A DNA stretch of 47,560 nt from Actinophytocola sp. (GCF_009379765.1 NZ_WHTD01000049.1:1-47560), one strand, 5' to 3'; shown: positions 1-9,302, counted from the first letter of the stretch. A program made the numbers and translations. The notes: generated by a model from the letters alone, not told the origin.

Positions 1-1584
1 CAGCCGCGCTGTTTCTGGGGAGTGCTGTTCGGGCAGCGGTCTCCCGGACGTCTCGATGCCGGTGAAGATCAGCACGCCGGTGGCCAGGGCCAGCGGTGCG
101 GCCGTCAGCAGTGCCGCGGTGCCGAGCAGGGGGGCGCTGGACAGGAGCAGCGGGCCGATCATCCCGCCGGCCTTGCTGGCCGCCGCGGCGACCCCGCTTC
201 CGGTGGCGCGCAGTTCGGTGGGGTACTGCTCGGTCGAGTACGGCGACAGCATCGCGATCATTCCGGCCGACGTGGACAGCAGCAGGGCCACCAGCGCCAG
301 GATCATCCAGTCGGCCTTGCCGACCACGGTGAAGCAGCCCAGCACCGCGACGGTGAGCACCGAGTACAGGATCATCGACCCGCGGCTGCTCCACCGGCCA
401 TACAGGTAGGCGGCCAGGAACGTGGCGGGCACCGCCGCGAGCGACGCGGTGAACAGCAGCGAGTCGGCCGAGTCGCCGTAGCCGGCATGCCGCAGGAACG
501 TCGGCAGGAACGTGATGAAGCCCCAGTTCACGACGCCCCAGCCCAGGCCGTAGCACACTACCGAGACCGACCGTCGCAGGTAGATCCCGGCAAACAGGGT
601 GACGAACGGCGACTGTCTGGCGACCGGCTCGGCGGCGACCGGCTCGGCGGCGGCCGACGGCTCGCTGTTCGCATCGTCGGTGACCGCGGTGATCCCGTAC
701 TTCTCCATCACCGCAACGGCTTCCTCGCCCCGACCGGTGGCCAGCAGGAAGCGCGGCGACTCCGGGATCCACCGGCACAACACCAGCAGCGCGAACCCGG
801 AGGGCACCCCGAGCAGCCACAGCACCCGCCAGCCGAACAGCGGAATGAACAGCGCCGCCGCGCCGCTGGCCACCAGGTAGCCGAAGGTCGCACCCAGCCC
901 GCTCTGCAACACGATCAGCGGACCACGCCGCTTCGCCGGGACGGACTCGGCGGTCAGCGCGTACACCGTCGGCAACATCCCACCGGCCGACGCCCCCATG
1001 AAAAAGCACATCACCAGGTTCCCGGTGAAGCTCGGCATGAACCCGCAGATCGAGGTGCCGATGAAGATCACCCCGGAGAACATGAGCGTGGCCCGCCTGC
1101 CGATGATGTCGGCGAGATAGCCCCACACCAGGGAACCCACCACCGTGCCGGCGATCGCGGTGAACGGGAACATCGCGGTCTGCTGGGTGCTCATCCCGTA
1201 CTCCTCCGACATCCCGGGCACCACGAACCACAGCGTCGCCGGCTTCATCGTGTCGATCACCAGACCGATCGTCAGGATGGAGATCAGCACCCAGTGCGCA
1301 CGGGTCAGCCGGGCGCCGTCGATCGACCGGAACCGCGCGTCTCCCAGTAGGCCGATCCGCGCGCCGGCGGGCCGCCTCGAGGGCAGCACGGCCCAGCCCG
1401 CCATGCACACGCCGACCACGATGAGCACCATCCCCACCATCATCTGGGCGGACATCCCCATACCGGCCATCATGACCATATCGCCGTGGCGCTCCGCCAT
1501 CAGGAAGTCGGGGAAATGCAACAGGACACCCACCACGACGGTTAAGGCGCCCGCCCAGAACACGGTGCTCCGGCGAGTGGACAT
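1..1584 (-). CDS. MFS transporter (partial, runs off left edge)
   Basis: Minus-strand frame open from an ATG at 1584 to base 1 with no stop, so at least 528 residues are visible and the C-terminus lies outside the window. The translation is a membrane transporter of the major facilitator superfamily: hydrophobic segments throughout, and the inter-helix motif GYLADIIGRRA typical of MFS loop 2-3. Before the standard 12-helix core there is an extra N-terminal part of about 90 residues with two hydrophobic stretches and a Met-rich loop. The sequence resembles sugar/aromatic-acid:H+ symporters, but the substrate cannot be read from it. It starts 13 bp after the P450 stop and is the last visible gene of the minus-strand operon that begins at 5654. 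It probably moves the substrate or product of the three oxidative enzymes (inference). Confidence 0.85.
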   Translation of the reverse strand, partial: MSTRRSTVFWAGALTVVVGVLLHFPDFLMAERHGDMVMMAGMGMSAQMMVGMVLIVVGVCMAGWAVLPSRRPAGARIGLLGDARFRSIDGARLTRAHWVLISILTIGLVIDTMKPATLWFVVPGMSEEYGMSTQQTAMFPFTAIAGTVVGSLVWGYLADIIGRRATLMFSGVIFIGTSICGFMPSFTGNLVMCFFMGASAGGMLPTVYALTAESVPAKRRGPLIVLQSGLGATFGYLVASGAAALFIPLFGWRVLWLLGVPSGFALLVLCRWIPESPRFLLATGRGEEAVAVMEKYGITAVTDDANSEPSAAAEPVAAEPVARQSPFVTLFAGIYLRRSVSVVCYGLGWGVVNWGFITFLPTFLRHAGYGDSADSLLFTASLAAVPATFLAAYLYGRWSSRGSMILYSVLTVAVLGCFTVVGKADWMILALVALLLSTSAGMIAMLSPYSTEQYPTELRATGSGVAAAASKAGGMIGPLLLSSAPLLGTAALLTAAPLALATGVLIFTGIETSGRPLPEQHSPETARL

Positions 1585-1596
1585 CTCTGACCGTCC

Positions 1597-2985
1597 TCAG
1601 TGGACCGGTGGGGTGGCGGTGGTGTCCCGGCCGTCCTGGTCGGCGAAGTAGCGCTCGCACAGCCGCTGCCGCCGGGCATCCCAGACCATGTACGTGCCGA
1701 GCAGGAGCTGGGTCAGGCCGCGCGGCACGTCTGCCCAGCGATCGCGCAGTCGCATGAGCGGCAAAGACACGGTCGGCACGCCGATCGAGGCCGACCGCGG
1801 CAGCAGCAGGCACGGGCCTCGGTTGGGCATCGACCGGGTGTGTGCCGCCGAGGAGAACAGCGCGAACCGCCGCACCGTCTCCCGGGTGACGGCACGCATC
1901 ACGACCGGCGCGAGACCGCGGGCCGGGCACGCCCGGTTGGCCACGACCCCGAACGGGATGTGGTTGTAGTCCTGAGTGGACGACTCGGCCCACCGGTCCG
2001 GGTCGAACCGCTCCGGGTGCTCGTACCCGGCCTGGTGGAACTCCGGGTAGCTGAAGCACACCACCGACCCCGCGGGGATCGCGGCGCCGCCGTCGAGCTC
2101 GACGTCGGCCGAGGTGATCCGGTGCGCGATGCCGAACAGCGGCCACCGCCGCAGCGTCTCGTCGAGCACCCGGTCGAGGTAGTCCGTGGAAGGTTCCGCC
2201 ACCAGCTCCGCCACCACGTTCTGCTGCACCTCCCGGTGCGTGGCCAACGCCATCAGCAGGTGCGCCATCGCCTCCGACGACTGCACCACGGCGGTGTTGA
2301 AGAACGTCCCCTGCAGGTAGTACGCCTTGTCCTGCAAGGAGAGTCCGGCCGGCAGCCGATGCGGGACCGCGCCGTCCTCGATCTTCGCGACCAGGAACCT
2401 GGTGAGCCGGTCGCGCCGGTCCATGTGCCGCAGGCCGCAGCACTTCAGCGCCGTCGCCACGTCGTCGGCGTTGTCCACGATGAGGGTCCTGGCGCCGGCT
2501 GGGCATCGCTCGCCGAACACCAGCTCGTAGTAGAACTCCGCCCAGATCGGCATCATCAGGTCACGCAGTCGAACCGTGCGCGCGCGGCGCACGCCGAGCT
2601 CGTTCAACACCCGCGCCGCGCAGTCGGTCGCCAGCCGGTGCGCCCGCGCGTGCCCGGCGGCCAGGATCCGCCGCGTGGTCCTGGCGACCTCCAGGTACCG
2701 CTCGCCTGGCTCGAGGTGTTCCTGGTGCACGTGCGGGCCGGGCGCGAGCCAGTACCAGAACAGGTCCGACAGCGCGGCGCCCCGGCTGCGCCCGTTGGTC
2801 GCCGGGTGCTCGTAGAGCCGACGGAACCGGGTGATGTCAACAAGATCACCGGGAACGGGGATACCGTCGGCGCCGTTGATCCGAGTGAAGATCCGCATCC
2901 GCAGGTTGACGACCAACCTCGGCAGCCAGTACGGCAGGCTGGCCAGCACGACCAACGCGGGCAGCGCGACAGTCACGACCACCAT
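1597..2985 (-). CDS. Atypical membrane-anchored cytochrome P450
   Basis: 462 residues. A hydrophobic N-terminal anchor (about residues 2-22) is followed by a P450 fold. The ExxR pair is visible as E276-T-L-R279 and the haem-thiolate cysteine as C353 in FGVVANRACPARG. This loop is one residue longer than the usual FxxGxRxCxG and lacks its second glycine. The I-helix region (about 225-245, FFNTAVVQSSEA) lacks the usual AGxxT acid-alcohol pair that handles O2. That points to a non-standard haem enzyme, perhaps a peroxygenase- or isomerase-like P450 (inference). The gene overlaps the upstream FMN oxidase by 13 bp, so the two are translationally coupled. No ferredoxin or reductase gene is adjacent. 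Family is clear; substrate unknown. Confidence 0.85.
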   Translation of the reverse strand: MVVVTVALPALVVLASLPYWLPRLVVNLRMRIFTRINGADGIPVPGDLVDITRFRRLYEHPATNGRSRGAALSDLFWYWLAPGPHVHQEHLEPGERYLEVARTTRRILAAGHARAHRLATDCAARVLNELGVRRARTVRLRDLMMPIWAEFYYELVFGERCPAGARTLIVDNADDVATALKCCGLRHMDRRDRLTRFLVAKIEDGAVPHRLPAGLSLQDKAYYLQGTFFNTAVVQSSEAMAHLLMALATHREVQQNVVAELVAEPSTDYLDRVLDETLRRWPLFGIAHRITSADVELDGGAAIPAGSVVCFSYPEFHQAGYEHPERFDPDRWAESSTQDYNHIPFGVVANRACPARGLAPVVMRAVTRETVRRFALFSSAAHTRSMPNRGPCLLLPRSASIGVPTVSLPLMRLRDRWADVPRGLTQLLLGTYMVWDARRQRLCERYFADQDGRDTTATPPVH

Positions 2986-4067
2986 GGTTGCTCCGCCTTT
3001 CGGACGAGATCGGGAGTCAGCTCCCCCGGCGAGTCACACCCGCACAGCGCCAGTGCGCTGTCCAGCTCCCGGCGCAGCGTCTCCAGCACCCGGCGGACTC
3101 CCGCCTCGCCGCCGGTGGCGAGGCCCCACAGGACCGACCGGCCGACACCGACCGCACTCGCGCCCAACGCGCAGGCTTTGACCACGTCGACACCGCGCCG
3201 CACGCCGCCGTCGAGCAACACCGGCAGCGCACCGCCGACCGCGTCCGCGACCGCCGGCAACAGGTCGATGGTGGGCGCCACGGTGTCCAGCTGGCGGCCA
3301 CCGTGGTTGGACACGATCAACGCGTCAGCACCGCACCCGACGGCCAGCCGCGCGTCCGCAGGGTGCAGCACGCCCTTCAGCACGATCGGCAGCTCGGTGA
3401 CCGACCGGAGCCAGTCGAGGTCCGCCCAGGACAGGCCCGGATCGAACTCGATGTCCCGGGCCGGCCCCCACCCGCCGGCCGGCGAAGGCTCGCGCAGGTT
3501 CTCGCACTGGACGCCGGCCGGCAGGTCGAGAAAACCGTTGCGCAGGTCCCTTTCCCGGTGGCCGAACACCGGTGAGTCGACGGTGACCACCAGCGCCCGG
3601 CATCCGGCCGCCTGGGCCCGGCGGACGACGGACGCGGTGAACCCGCGGTCCGGCTGGATGTAGAGCTGGAACCACAGCTGCGGCGCCGGACCGGCGACCG
3701 CCTCCCGCGCCGCCTCCGCTATCCGTTCGATGGCGACGGTCGACGCCATGCTCACGATCATGACCACACCGGCCGTCGCGGCGGCCCGCGCGGTCGCCGC
3801 CTCCCCGTCCTCGCATGCGAGCCGGTGGAACGCGGTCGGTGCGAGCAGGACCGGCATCGACATCGGCGCGCCGAGGACCGTGACACCCAGCTCACGCATC
3901 CCGCCGCCGCGCAGGACGCGCGGCACCAGACCGAGCCTGGCGAACGCGGCGGTGTTCTGCCGCAGGGTCACCTCTTCGCCGGCACCACCGGCGAAGAAGT
4001 CGTACGCAGCAGGGTCGAGGTGGTCCCGAGCCTCGGCTTCCAGCTCCGTCGGGGACAGCGCGTCCAT
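2973..4067 (-). CDS. FMN-dependent alpha-hydroxy-acid oxidase/dehydrogenase
   Basis: 364 residues, full length for the glycolate oxidase / lactate oxidase / mandelate dehydrogenase family (TIM barrel, FMN). Visible family residues are Y22 in AYDFFAGGA, Y136 in WFQLYIQ, D164 in TVDSP, K231 in IVLKGV, the catalytic H255 and R258 in SNHGGRQLD, and the FMN phosphate loop DGGVRRG. These enzymes oxidise an alpha-hydroxy acid to the 2-oxo acid using O2 or another acceptor. In this operon it lies between an FAD monooxygenase-like gene (6 bp away) and a P450 (overlapping), so it probably acts on the same small molecule. Substrate is not predictable; 4-hydroxymandelate- and lactate-type activities are both possible. 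Confidence 0.9.
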   Translation of the reverse strand: MDALSPTELEAEARDHLDPAAYDFFAGGAGEEVTLRQNTAAFARLGLVPRVLRGGGMRELGVTVLGAPMSMPVLLAPTAFHRLACEDGEAATARAAATAGVVMIVSMASTVAIERIAEAAREAVAGPAPQLWFQLYIQPDRGFTASVVRRAQAAGCRALVVTVDSPVFGHRERDLRNGFLDLPAGVQCENLREPSPAGGWGPARDIEFDPGLSWADLDWLRSVTELPIVLKGVLHPADARLAVGCGADALIVSNHGGRQLDTVAPTIDLLPAVADAVGGALPVLLDGGVRRGVDVVKACALGASAVGVGRSVLWGLATGGEAGVRRVLETLRRELDSALALCGCDSPGELTPDLVRKAEQPWWS

Positions 4068-4073
4068 CTGCCG

Positions 4074-5654
4074 TCATCCGGCGGTCGCCGGCACTGCCGC
4101 CAGCACCAGTTCGCGCTCGAAGAACGCGCGTAGCGGATCGCGGTGCGCCCGTGCGGAGGTCCACTCGTTCTCCAGGTTCTCCGCGACGTGATGCTCGGCG
4201 AGCAGCGTGCCCTGCCGGAAGTGCCGGACGACCGGATGCAGGTAGGCGGCGTCGTACGCGGTCTCGGCGTCGTTCTGTGGCACCCTGTGCACCGTGATGT
4301 CGAACGGGTCGATCTTGTCGTGGTCCGGGCCGTACTCGAGGGTGACCGTGAAGTAGTCCGAGCCCGCCGTGAGGTCGCACCCGTGCGCGTAGTCCACCGC
4401 CAGCTCCTCGTAGTATGCGGCCGGGCCGTGGGGACCAACCACGACGAGGTCGCACAGGTGGCCGAACTGCTGCCACAGCGCGGAGGTCCGGTTCACCCTG
4501 GCCAGCACCGCGTCGCTCAACGCGGCCGGTTCGGCAGGCAGGCCGACGCGCGGCCAGGTCACGCCGTGGTAGCGCTGCTCGAGGATGCGGTGCAGGGACC
4601 TGACGGAGTAACGGAAACCGTGGATGAACCCGCTCGTGCCCCGCTTGAAGTCGCGTACCTGCATCAGGGTGCCCGCGAAGTACAGGCCGGGCACGGTGGT
4701 CGACTCCCACGCGGGCGTCTGTGCCGGAAAGCGGTCGTCGATCACCAGCTCCGGCCGGCAGTCCTCCGCGAAGATCGAGTGGTCGAACCGGAAACCGGTG
4801 CACACGATGACCCGGTCGTAGCGCAGGTCCTTGGTGACCTCGTCGGCCCTGGAGAAGCTGACCGTGACCAAGTACCCGTCCTCGGTCCGCTCGATGCCGA
4901 GAATGTGCCCGTCCAGCAACGCGTTCTGCGACTTGAGCTGGTAGGTGTCCAGAAAGTTGTTGTTGACCGCCCGCAGGTGGCCGACGTAGTGGCTCTGCCA
5001 CGCCAACCTGATCGAGCTCGGACCGGCCACATGGATCACCGCAGCCGTCTCCACCAGGTTGTCCGCGGTCTCGAAACCCGAGTTGCCCCTGCCGATGATC
5101 AGTACCCGCTGGTTGACGAAGTCCGCGGGATCCACCGGGACCTGGTCGTAGCGCTCGGCCGTCTCGATACCGGGAATCGCTGGCAGGTAAGGCTTCGACG
5201 GCCCGGTCGCGACGACCAGCCGGAGTGCCTCGAACACCTCGCCACGCTGGTCCACCACCCGGAACAGGTCGTCGTCGCCGCGGGTGACCTCGACCGCTCG
5301 GGTGCCGTAGCGGACGCGCAGCCCGGTCGACTCGGCGAAGTCGGTGAGGTACCGGACCATCTCGTCCGCGCGTGGAAAGTACCGCTCGGAGTACCGGGTG
5401 AACAGGAGGCCGTCCTCGTCGGACAGCAGGGAGTTCCAGTCCATCCGCAGGTTGAACTCCGGATCGTCGGTGCCGGTGTACCGCTTGTTGTTCGAGATCA
5501 GCTGACGGTGCCGGGGGAAGGTCCGGAAGAACGTGCCCGCGCTCGCACCGGCCTCCATGATCAGGTAGTCACGGCCCGCGCGATCGAGCAGGTAGCCGAG
5601 TTGCAGGCCCGCCGGCCCCGCGCCGATGACCAGATAGTCCACGCTGGTGGCCAA
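4074..5654 (-). CDS. FAD-dependent monooxygenase-like oxidoreductase (FOXRED2-like)
   Basis: 526 residues from a TTG start at 5654. That start is chosen because an exact GGGGAGG ribosome binding site (5661-5667) sits 6 bp upstream. Longer ATG starts at 5738 and 5804 have no good site and would run towards the divergent GNAT gene. The N-terminus shows a Rossmann FAD motif (VIGAGPAGLQ, about residue 8) and a second dinucleotide motif in the middle (LIIGRGNSGFE), as in flavin monooxygenases and the FOXRED2/ERFAD family. The final 150 residues have no motif I recognise. It is the first gene of the operon with the FMN oxidase, P450 and MFS transporter. It probably uses NAD(P)H and O2 on an operon-specific metabolite; function inferred from family only. 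Confidence 0.8.
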   Translation of the reverse strand: MATSVDYLVIGAGPAGLQLGYLLDRAGRDYLIMEAGASAGTFFRTFPRHRQLISNNKRYTGTDDPEFNLRMDWNSLLSDEDGLLFTRYSERYFPRADEMVRYLTDFAESTGLRVRYGTRAVEVTRGDDDLFRVVDQRGEVFEALRLVVATGPSKPYLPAIPGIETAERYDQVPVDPADFVNQRVLIIGRGNSGFETADNLVETAAVIHVAGPSSIRLAWQSHYVGHLRAVNNNFLDTYQLKSQNALLDGHILGIERTEDGYLVTVSFSRADEVTKDLRYDRVIVCTGFRFDHSIFAEDCRPELVIDDRFPAQTPAWESTTVPGLYFAGTLMQVRDFKRGTSGFIHGFRYSVRSLHRILEQRYHGVTWPRVGLPAEPAALSDAVLARVNRTSALWQQFGHLCDLVVVGPHGPAAYYEELAVDYAHGCDLTAGSDYFTVTLEYGPDHDKIDPFDITVHRVPQNDAETAYDAAYLHPVVRHFRQGTLLAEHHVAENLENEWTSARAHRDPLRAFFERELVLAAVPATAG

Positions 5655-5769
5655 AGCATGCCTCCCCAAGGTCGCTGGTTTCGCCAACCGGGCTTTACGC
5701 GCCGCGGGCCGGAACGGTTCACCAGTGGTCGGATCCATTTCGCGCCGGCCGTTGTGGGATGGTTCGACG

Positions 5770-6264
5770 GTGGAGATCCGACCTGTCGCCCACGGCGAGG
5801 GCACCCTGCTGCGCGAGTTCCGGCTGCGGGCGGTGCGGGACGCACCCGAGGCGTTCTACCTCCCGCTCGACGAGGAGGAGAAGGCGACCGTCGACGTGTG
5901 GGAGCGGTGGGCCACGAGCGGCGCGGAGACCGCCGACCGGGTCATGTTCGTCGCGGCCGAGATCGGCGACTGGCTCGGCATGGCCGGCTGCTCACTGCGA
6001 TCGGACGGCAGCGGGGTGCTCGACGCGACCGGTATGTGGGTGGTGCCCACGGCACGGGGACGAGGGCTCGGAGAGCTACTCATCGACGCCATCGTCGACT
6101 GGGGCCGGCACCGGGGCGCGGTTCGGATGGAGTTCGCGGTCACCGAGTCCAACGCGGTGGCGATCCGCCTCTACCGCAGGTTGGGTTTCGAGCCGACCGG
6201 CAGGCGTCGGCGACTCGAGTCCAACTCCGGCCTCACCGGCATGTTCATGACCCGGGCGCTGTGA
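5770..6264 (+). CDS. GNAT family N-acetyltransferase
   Basis: 164 residues from a GTG at 5770, where the homologous part begins (VEIRPVAHGEG). The acetyl-CoA pyrophosphate loop is seen as PTARGRGLGELL, followed by the usual GNAT ending in which a helix (SNAVAIRLYRRLGFE) packs beside the cofactor. Acceptor substrate unknown; small-molecule or protein N-acetylation is possible. The frame is open up to 5647, but earlier starts would overlap the promoter side of the divergent FAD gene. It is convergent with the tungstate importer operon 135 bp downstream. Confidence 0.85.
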   Translation: MEIRPVAHGEGTLLREFRLRAVRDAPEAFYLPLDEEEKATVDVWERWATSGAETADRVMFVAAEIGDWLGMAGCSLRSDGSGVLDATGMWVVPTARGRGLGELLIDAIVDWGRHRGAVRMEFAVTESNAVAIRLYRRLGFEPTGRRRRLESNSGLTGMFMTRAL

Positions 6265-6399
6265 AGACGCTTCGCATCGGTGCTGTCCGCCGTGCACGGT
6301 CGCGGGAGCGCGGGGTCGCCGGGGTCCGCCGCGCGGAAGGTGCGGCCGGCCGGTGCGAACGGCTCGACATCGATGCTTCCTTCATGGGATGACGCTCGC

Positions 6400-7428
6400 T
6401 CACGTGGTCTCGGTCGGGATGACACGGATCGCGTGCCGAGACAGCGTCACGTCCACGTCGGCGCCGAGCGGTGCGGGCAGGCGATCGAGGTCGCGGTGCA
6501 GCATCAACGCGGTGATCGGCGGATTGGTGTTCAGCCGCACCCGGGCGAGGGGCAGGGTGGGCCGCACCTCGAGAACTTGGGTCCGGACGCGGAACGCGGG
6601 CGGGGAGTGGTCCGGCACGTTGACGAGGACGTCTTCGGGCCGGTAGTACGCGGTGCCGGGCGAGTCGTCGACCGTGCCCGAACTGATCGGTATGTCGCCG
6701 ACGTGGACTCCGATGGTGTCGCGGTGGGTGGGACCGAGCTCGTGCCAGCCGAGCAGGCGGGCGGCGACGGCGTCGCCGGGATGCCGCATGAGCTGGGCGG
6801 CTGGGCCGGTCTGGCGCAGCGTTCCCGCGGAGATGATCGCCAGGTCGTCGGCGAGGCTGAGCGCTTCGTCGCGGTCGTGGGTGACGTGGATGGCGGGCAC
6901 GGCCAGCTCGCGGAGGGTGTCTCGCAGTACCTCGCGGAGCTCTTCGCGGACGGGTTGGTCGAGGGCTGAGAGAGGTTCGTCCAAAAGCAGGGCGGCCGGC
7001 TGTGCGGCGAGTGCCCTGGCCAACGCGACCCGCTGGCGTTCCCCGCCGCTGAGCGAGCGGGGTGCCCGGTCGGCGAGGTGAGCGATCCCGAACCGGTCGA
7101 GCAGATCGTCGACCTGGGAGCCGCGGCGGCGCAGGCGCGGTGCGAAGCCGACGTTGTCGCGCACCGACAGGTGCGGGAACAGCGCGGCGTCCTGGAACAC
7201 CATCCCGATCCGGCGTTGCTCCGGCGGAAGTGTGGTGATGTCCCGATCGCCGAGGCGAACGTGGCCGCGTCGCGGGGTGCGGAAACCGGCGACGGTGTCG
7301 AGCAGCATGCTCTTTCCGGCGCCGGAAGGCCCGAGCACGACGAGGACGCGACCGGCGGGCACGGTGAGGCTGAGCGGGCCCATTCGGAAGGAGCCCGCCC
7401 GGGTGAGCAGTTCGGAGACCGTGAGCAC
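6400..7428 (-). CDS. wtpC: Tungstate/molybdate ABC transporter, ATP-binding protein
   Basis: 342 residues from a GTG at 7428. Walker A is GPSGAGKS, the Q-loop is in GMVFQD, the signature is [16 protein letters not shown], Walker B is LLLDEPLSALD, and the H-loop is VTHD. The C-terminal 120 residues form a TOBE-like oxyanion-binding regulatory domain, as in ModC/WtpC. A GGAGG site at 7436-7440 overlaps the permease stop codon, so translation is coupled. It powers oxyanion import by the preceding permease and binding protein. Choice of tungstate over molybdate rests on the WtpA-like binding protein and the tungsten-enzyme relatives encoded further on; dual use is possible. Confidence 0.88.
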   Translation of the reverse strand: MLTVSELLTRAGSFRMGPLSLTVPAGRVLVVLGPSGAGKSMLLDTVAGFRTPRRGHVRLGDRDITTLPPEQRRIGMVFQDAALFPHLSVRDNVGFAPRLRRRGSQVDDLLDRFGIAHLADRAPRSLSGGERQRVALARALAAQPAALLLDEPLSALDQPVREELREVLRDTLRELAVPAIHVTHDRDEALSLADDLAIISAGTLRQTGPAAQLMRHPGDAVAARLLGWHELGPTHRDTIGVHVGDIPISSGTVDDSPGTAYYRPEDVLVNVPDHSPPAFRVRTQVLEVRPTLPLARVRLNTNPPITALMLHRDLDRLPAPLGADVDVTLSRHAIRVIPTETT

Positions 7429-7432
7429 CCGG

Positions 7433-8284
7433 CTACCTCCGGAGGCGTTCGGCGCCGGCGAGGAGTCGCCCCGAGGCCAGCGTGCGCAGGACCAGGAACG
7501 TGGCCAGCGCGACGAGGAGCAGCAGTACCGCCGCGGACGCGGAGGCGGTGAGCCCGGACGACAGGAAGAGGTTGTAGATGGTCACCGGTGCGGTGGCGGG
7601 GTAGTAGGCGAGGATGACCACGGCGCCGAACTCGCTGATCGAGCGGGCGTAGACCAGCACGGCACCGGTCAGTACACCCCGCCAGGCCAACGGAATGCTC
7701 ACCCGCCGGAACGTCTGCCCGGGTGTCGCACCGAGGCTCCGGGCGGCGCGTTCGACGTTCGGGTCGAGCGCCTCGAACGCGACCCGGGCGCTGTTGACCG
7801 CGAACGGCGCGCTGACGAACAGCATGGCCACCACGATGCCGGCGTGGTTGCCGTAGAAGGAAAGTCCGGTGGTCTCGAGGGGCGCGCCGATCCAGCCCGT
7901 GCGTCCGAAGACGAACAGCAGGGCGATCCCGGCGACGGTGTGCGGGATGGCGAGCGGCAGGTCGACCACCGCCTGGACCAGGGCGTGGCCGGGGAACCGG
8001 TGGCGAGCGAGGAGGTAGGCCAGCGGGACCCCGAGCACGGTGGCGATCGCCGCGGTGATCGCGGCGTCCTGGACGCTGACCAGCAGTGCCTGGCGGATCT
8101 CCGCGTCGGCCAGGGCGGCGTCGAGGCTGCTGGGCGAGCTCGTGGACACCAGCCCGATCACCGGCAGCAGGATGAAGGCCAGGAGCAGCCCGCTCGCCAG
8201 CCACACGGCCGCCGGGAACAGTCCGGTCGACAACCGCGTGGCGGTCCGCCGGCGCCTCGGTGGGTCGTCGACCGCGCTCCTCAT
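7433..8284 (-). CDS. wtpB: Tungstate/molybdate ABC transporter, permease
   Basis: 283 residues with about six hydrophobic helices and the cytoplasmic EAA loop of ModB/WtpB-type permeases visible as FEALDPNVERAARSLGATPGQTF-like sequence near residues 165-190. It forms the membrane channel of the oxyanion importer with the ATPase 4 bp downstream. Its ATG directly follows the TGA of the binding-protein gene (TGAATG), so the three genes form one tightly coupled operon transcribed from about 9300 on the minus strand. Confidence 0.88.
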   Translation of the reverse strand: MRSAVDDPPRRRRTATRLSTGLFPAAVWLASGLLLAFILLPVIGLVSTSSPSSLDAALADAEIRQALLVSVQDAAITAAIATVLGVPLAYLLARHRFPGHALVQAVVDLPLAIPHTVAGIALLFVFGRTGWIGAPLETTGLSFYGNHAGIVVAMLFVSAPFAVNSARVAFEALDPNVERAARSLGATPGQTFRRVSIPLAWRGVLTGAVLVYARSISEFGAVVILAYYPATAPVTIYNLFLSSGLTASASAAVLLLLVALATFLVLRTLASGRLLAGAERLRR

Positions 8285-9286
8285 TCAGCCTCCGGGCAGC
8301 GCGGCCGGGGCGGCGAGCGGCCGCAGCGAGGTGGGCAGGGACTCGCCACCGGCCACCGCCGGGTCGAGCACGGTGAACCCGTTGTCGCTCATGATCTTCT
8401 GGCCGTCGGAACTGAGGACGAACTCGACGAACCGTTGCGCCGCCGCGGTGTTGGGCGCGTTCGTGGGGATGGTGAGCGCGTAGACGATCGGCTTTCCGGT
8501 CCGGGTCCCCGAGGCCGTCGGCACACTCGCGGACTCGTAGGCGTCGGCCTGGGCGGGATCCGAGAGGTCGATCTGCGGCGGGAGGTCGATGAACCGCAGA
8601 TCGTGCTGCAGCGCATCGGAGCGGTAGATCCCCAGGTAGTCGATCTGGCCCGACACCAACGCCGGCAGCAGGTGGGTCTCGGTGTCGACCATGGTCTCGC
8701 GCGGCGAGTTGGCGAGCACCTCGGCCGACAGCTTCGGCTCGTCGTAGTAGTCCTGCGCCAGCGCGAGCATCTGCAGTGTCTGGTAGCCCGACGGGTCGGT
8801 GTCCGGGTTGGACCGGCCGATGCGCACTCCCGGCCGCGACATCACCTCGCGCCAGTTGTCGGTGGTGAGCTCGGCGGCGCCGTTGCTCTGGTCGGTGTAG
8901 GCGAAGGTGATCCGGTTCGAGACGAACCCGATGTACCAGTCGGCGAACCGGGGGCCGCCGCCGGCGCCGAACATCATCTCGGGGATCAGCGAGTAGTCCG
9001 CCACTCCCAGCACATCGACGGGCATGTCCAACTCGGTGATACCGCGAACCACCTCGACGCTGCCCGCGAACCGGGACTCCACCGTCACGTCCGGGTTCCG
9101 CGTCGTGAACGCGGCGATGACCGCTTTGAACGGTCGAGCCAGCGTGCCCGCCCCGTTCACGATCAGCGTGCCCGACGCGGGCGCGTCCTCGCCGGAAGCG
9201 GGTCCGGCCGATGTGGGGGATCCGCAGGACGCCACCAGCGCGCTCACGGCCGCGAGTGCCACCCCGAACCTGGTGCCACGTCGCAT
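8285..9286 (-). CDS. wtpA: WtpA-like tungstate/molybdate-binding lipoprotein
   Basis: 333 residues. A signal peptide ends in a lipobox with C21 (LVASC), so the protein is a membrane-anchored extracellular binding protein. The core follows the WtpA pattern rather than ModA/TupA: SVEVVRGITEL, VLGVADYSLIPEMM, ADWYIGF, FAYTDQS, DNWREV, GRSNPDTDPSGYQTL and a conserved EThLLPAL segment. WtpA proteins bind tungstate and molybdate very tightly and were first described in archaea beside tungsten enzymes. An AGGAG site lies 6 bp before the ATG. The context (aldehyde:ferredoxin oxidoreductase and formate dehydrogenase 11 kb away) supports tungstate as a real ligand. Confidence 0.88.
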   Translation of the reverse strand: MRRGTRFGVALAAVSALVASCGSPTSAGPASGEDAPASGTLIVNGAGTLARPFKAVIAAFTTRNPDVTVESRFAGSVEVVRGITELDMPVDVLGVADYSLIPEMMFGAGGGPRFADWYIGFVSNRITFAYTDQSNGAAELTTDNWREVMSRPGVRIGRSNPDTDPSGYQTLQMLALAQDYYDEPKLSAEVLANSPRETMVDTETHLLPALVSGQIDYLGIYRSDALQHDLRFIDLPPQIDLSDPAQADAYESASVPTASGTRTGKPIVYALTIPTNAPNTAAAQRFVEFVLSSDGQKIMSDNGFTVLDPAVAGGESLPTSLRPLAAPAALPGG

Positions 9287-9302
9287 CGTGACTCCTTCTG
9301 TA

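Noticed and set aside
22..1350. Plus-strand 442-codon frame at the left edge
   Set aside because: Shadow of the minus-strand MFS gene; Arg/Gly/Gln-rich with no fold pattern.
1..5654. Mycofactocin-type system (FMN dehydrogenase plus radical SAM in the window)
   Set aside because: No MftA/B/C/F-like genes; the FMN enzyme is a plain alpha-hydroxyacid oxidase and the radical SAM gene is 5 kb away in another unit.
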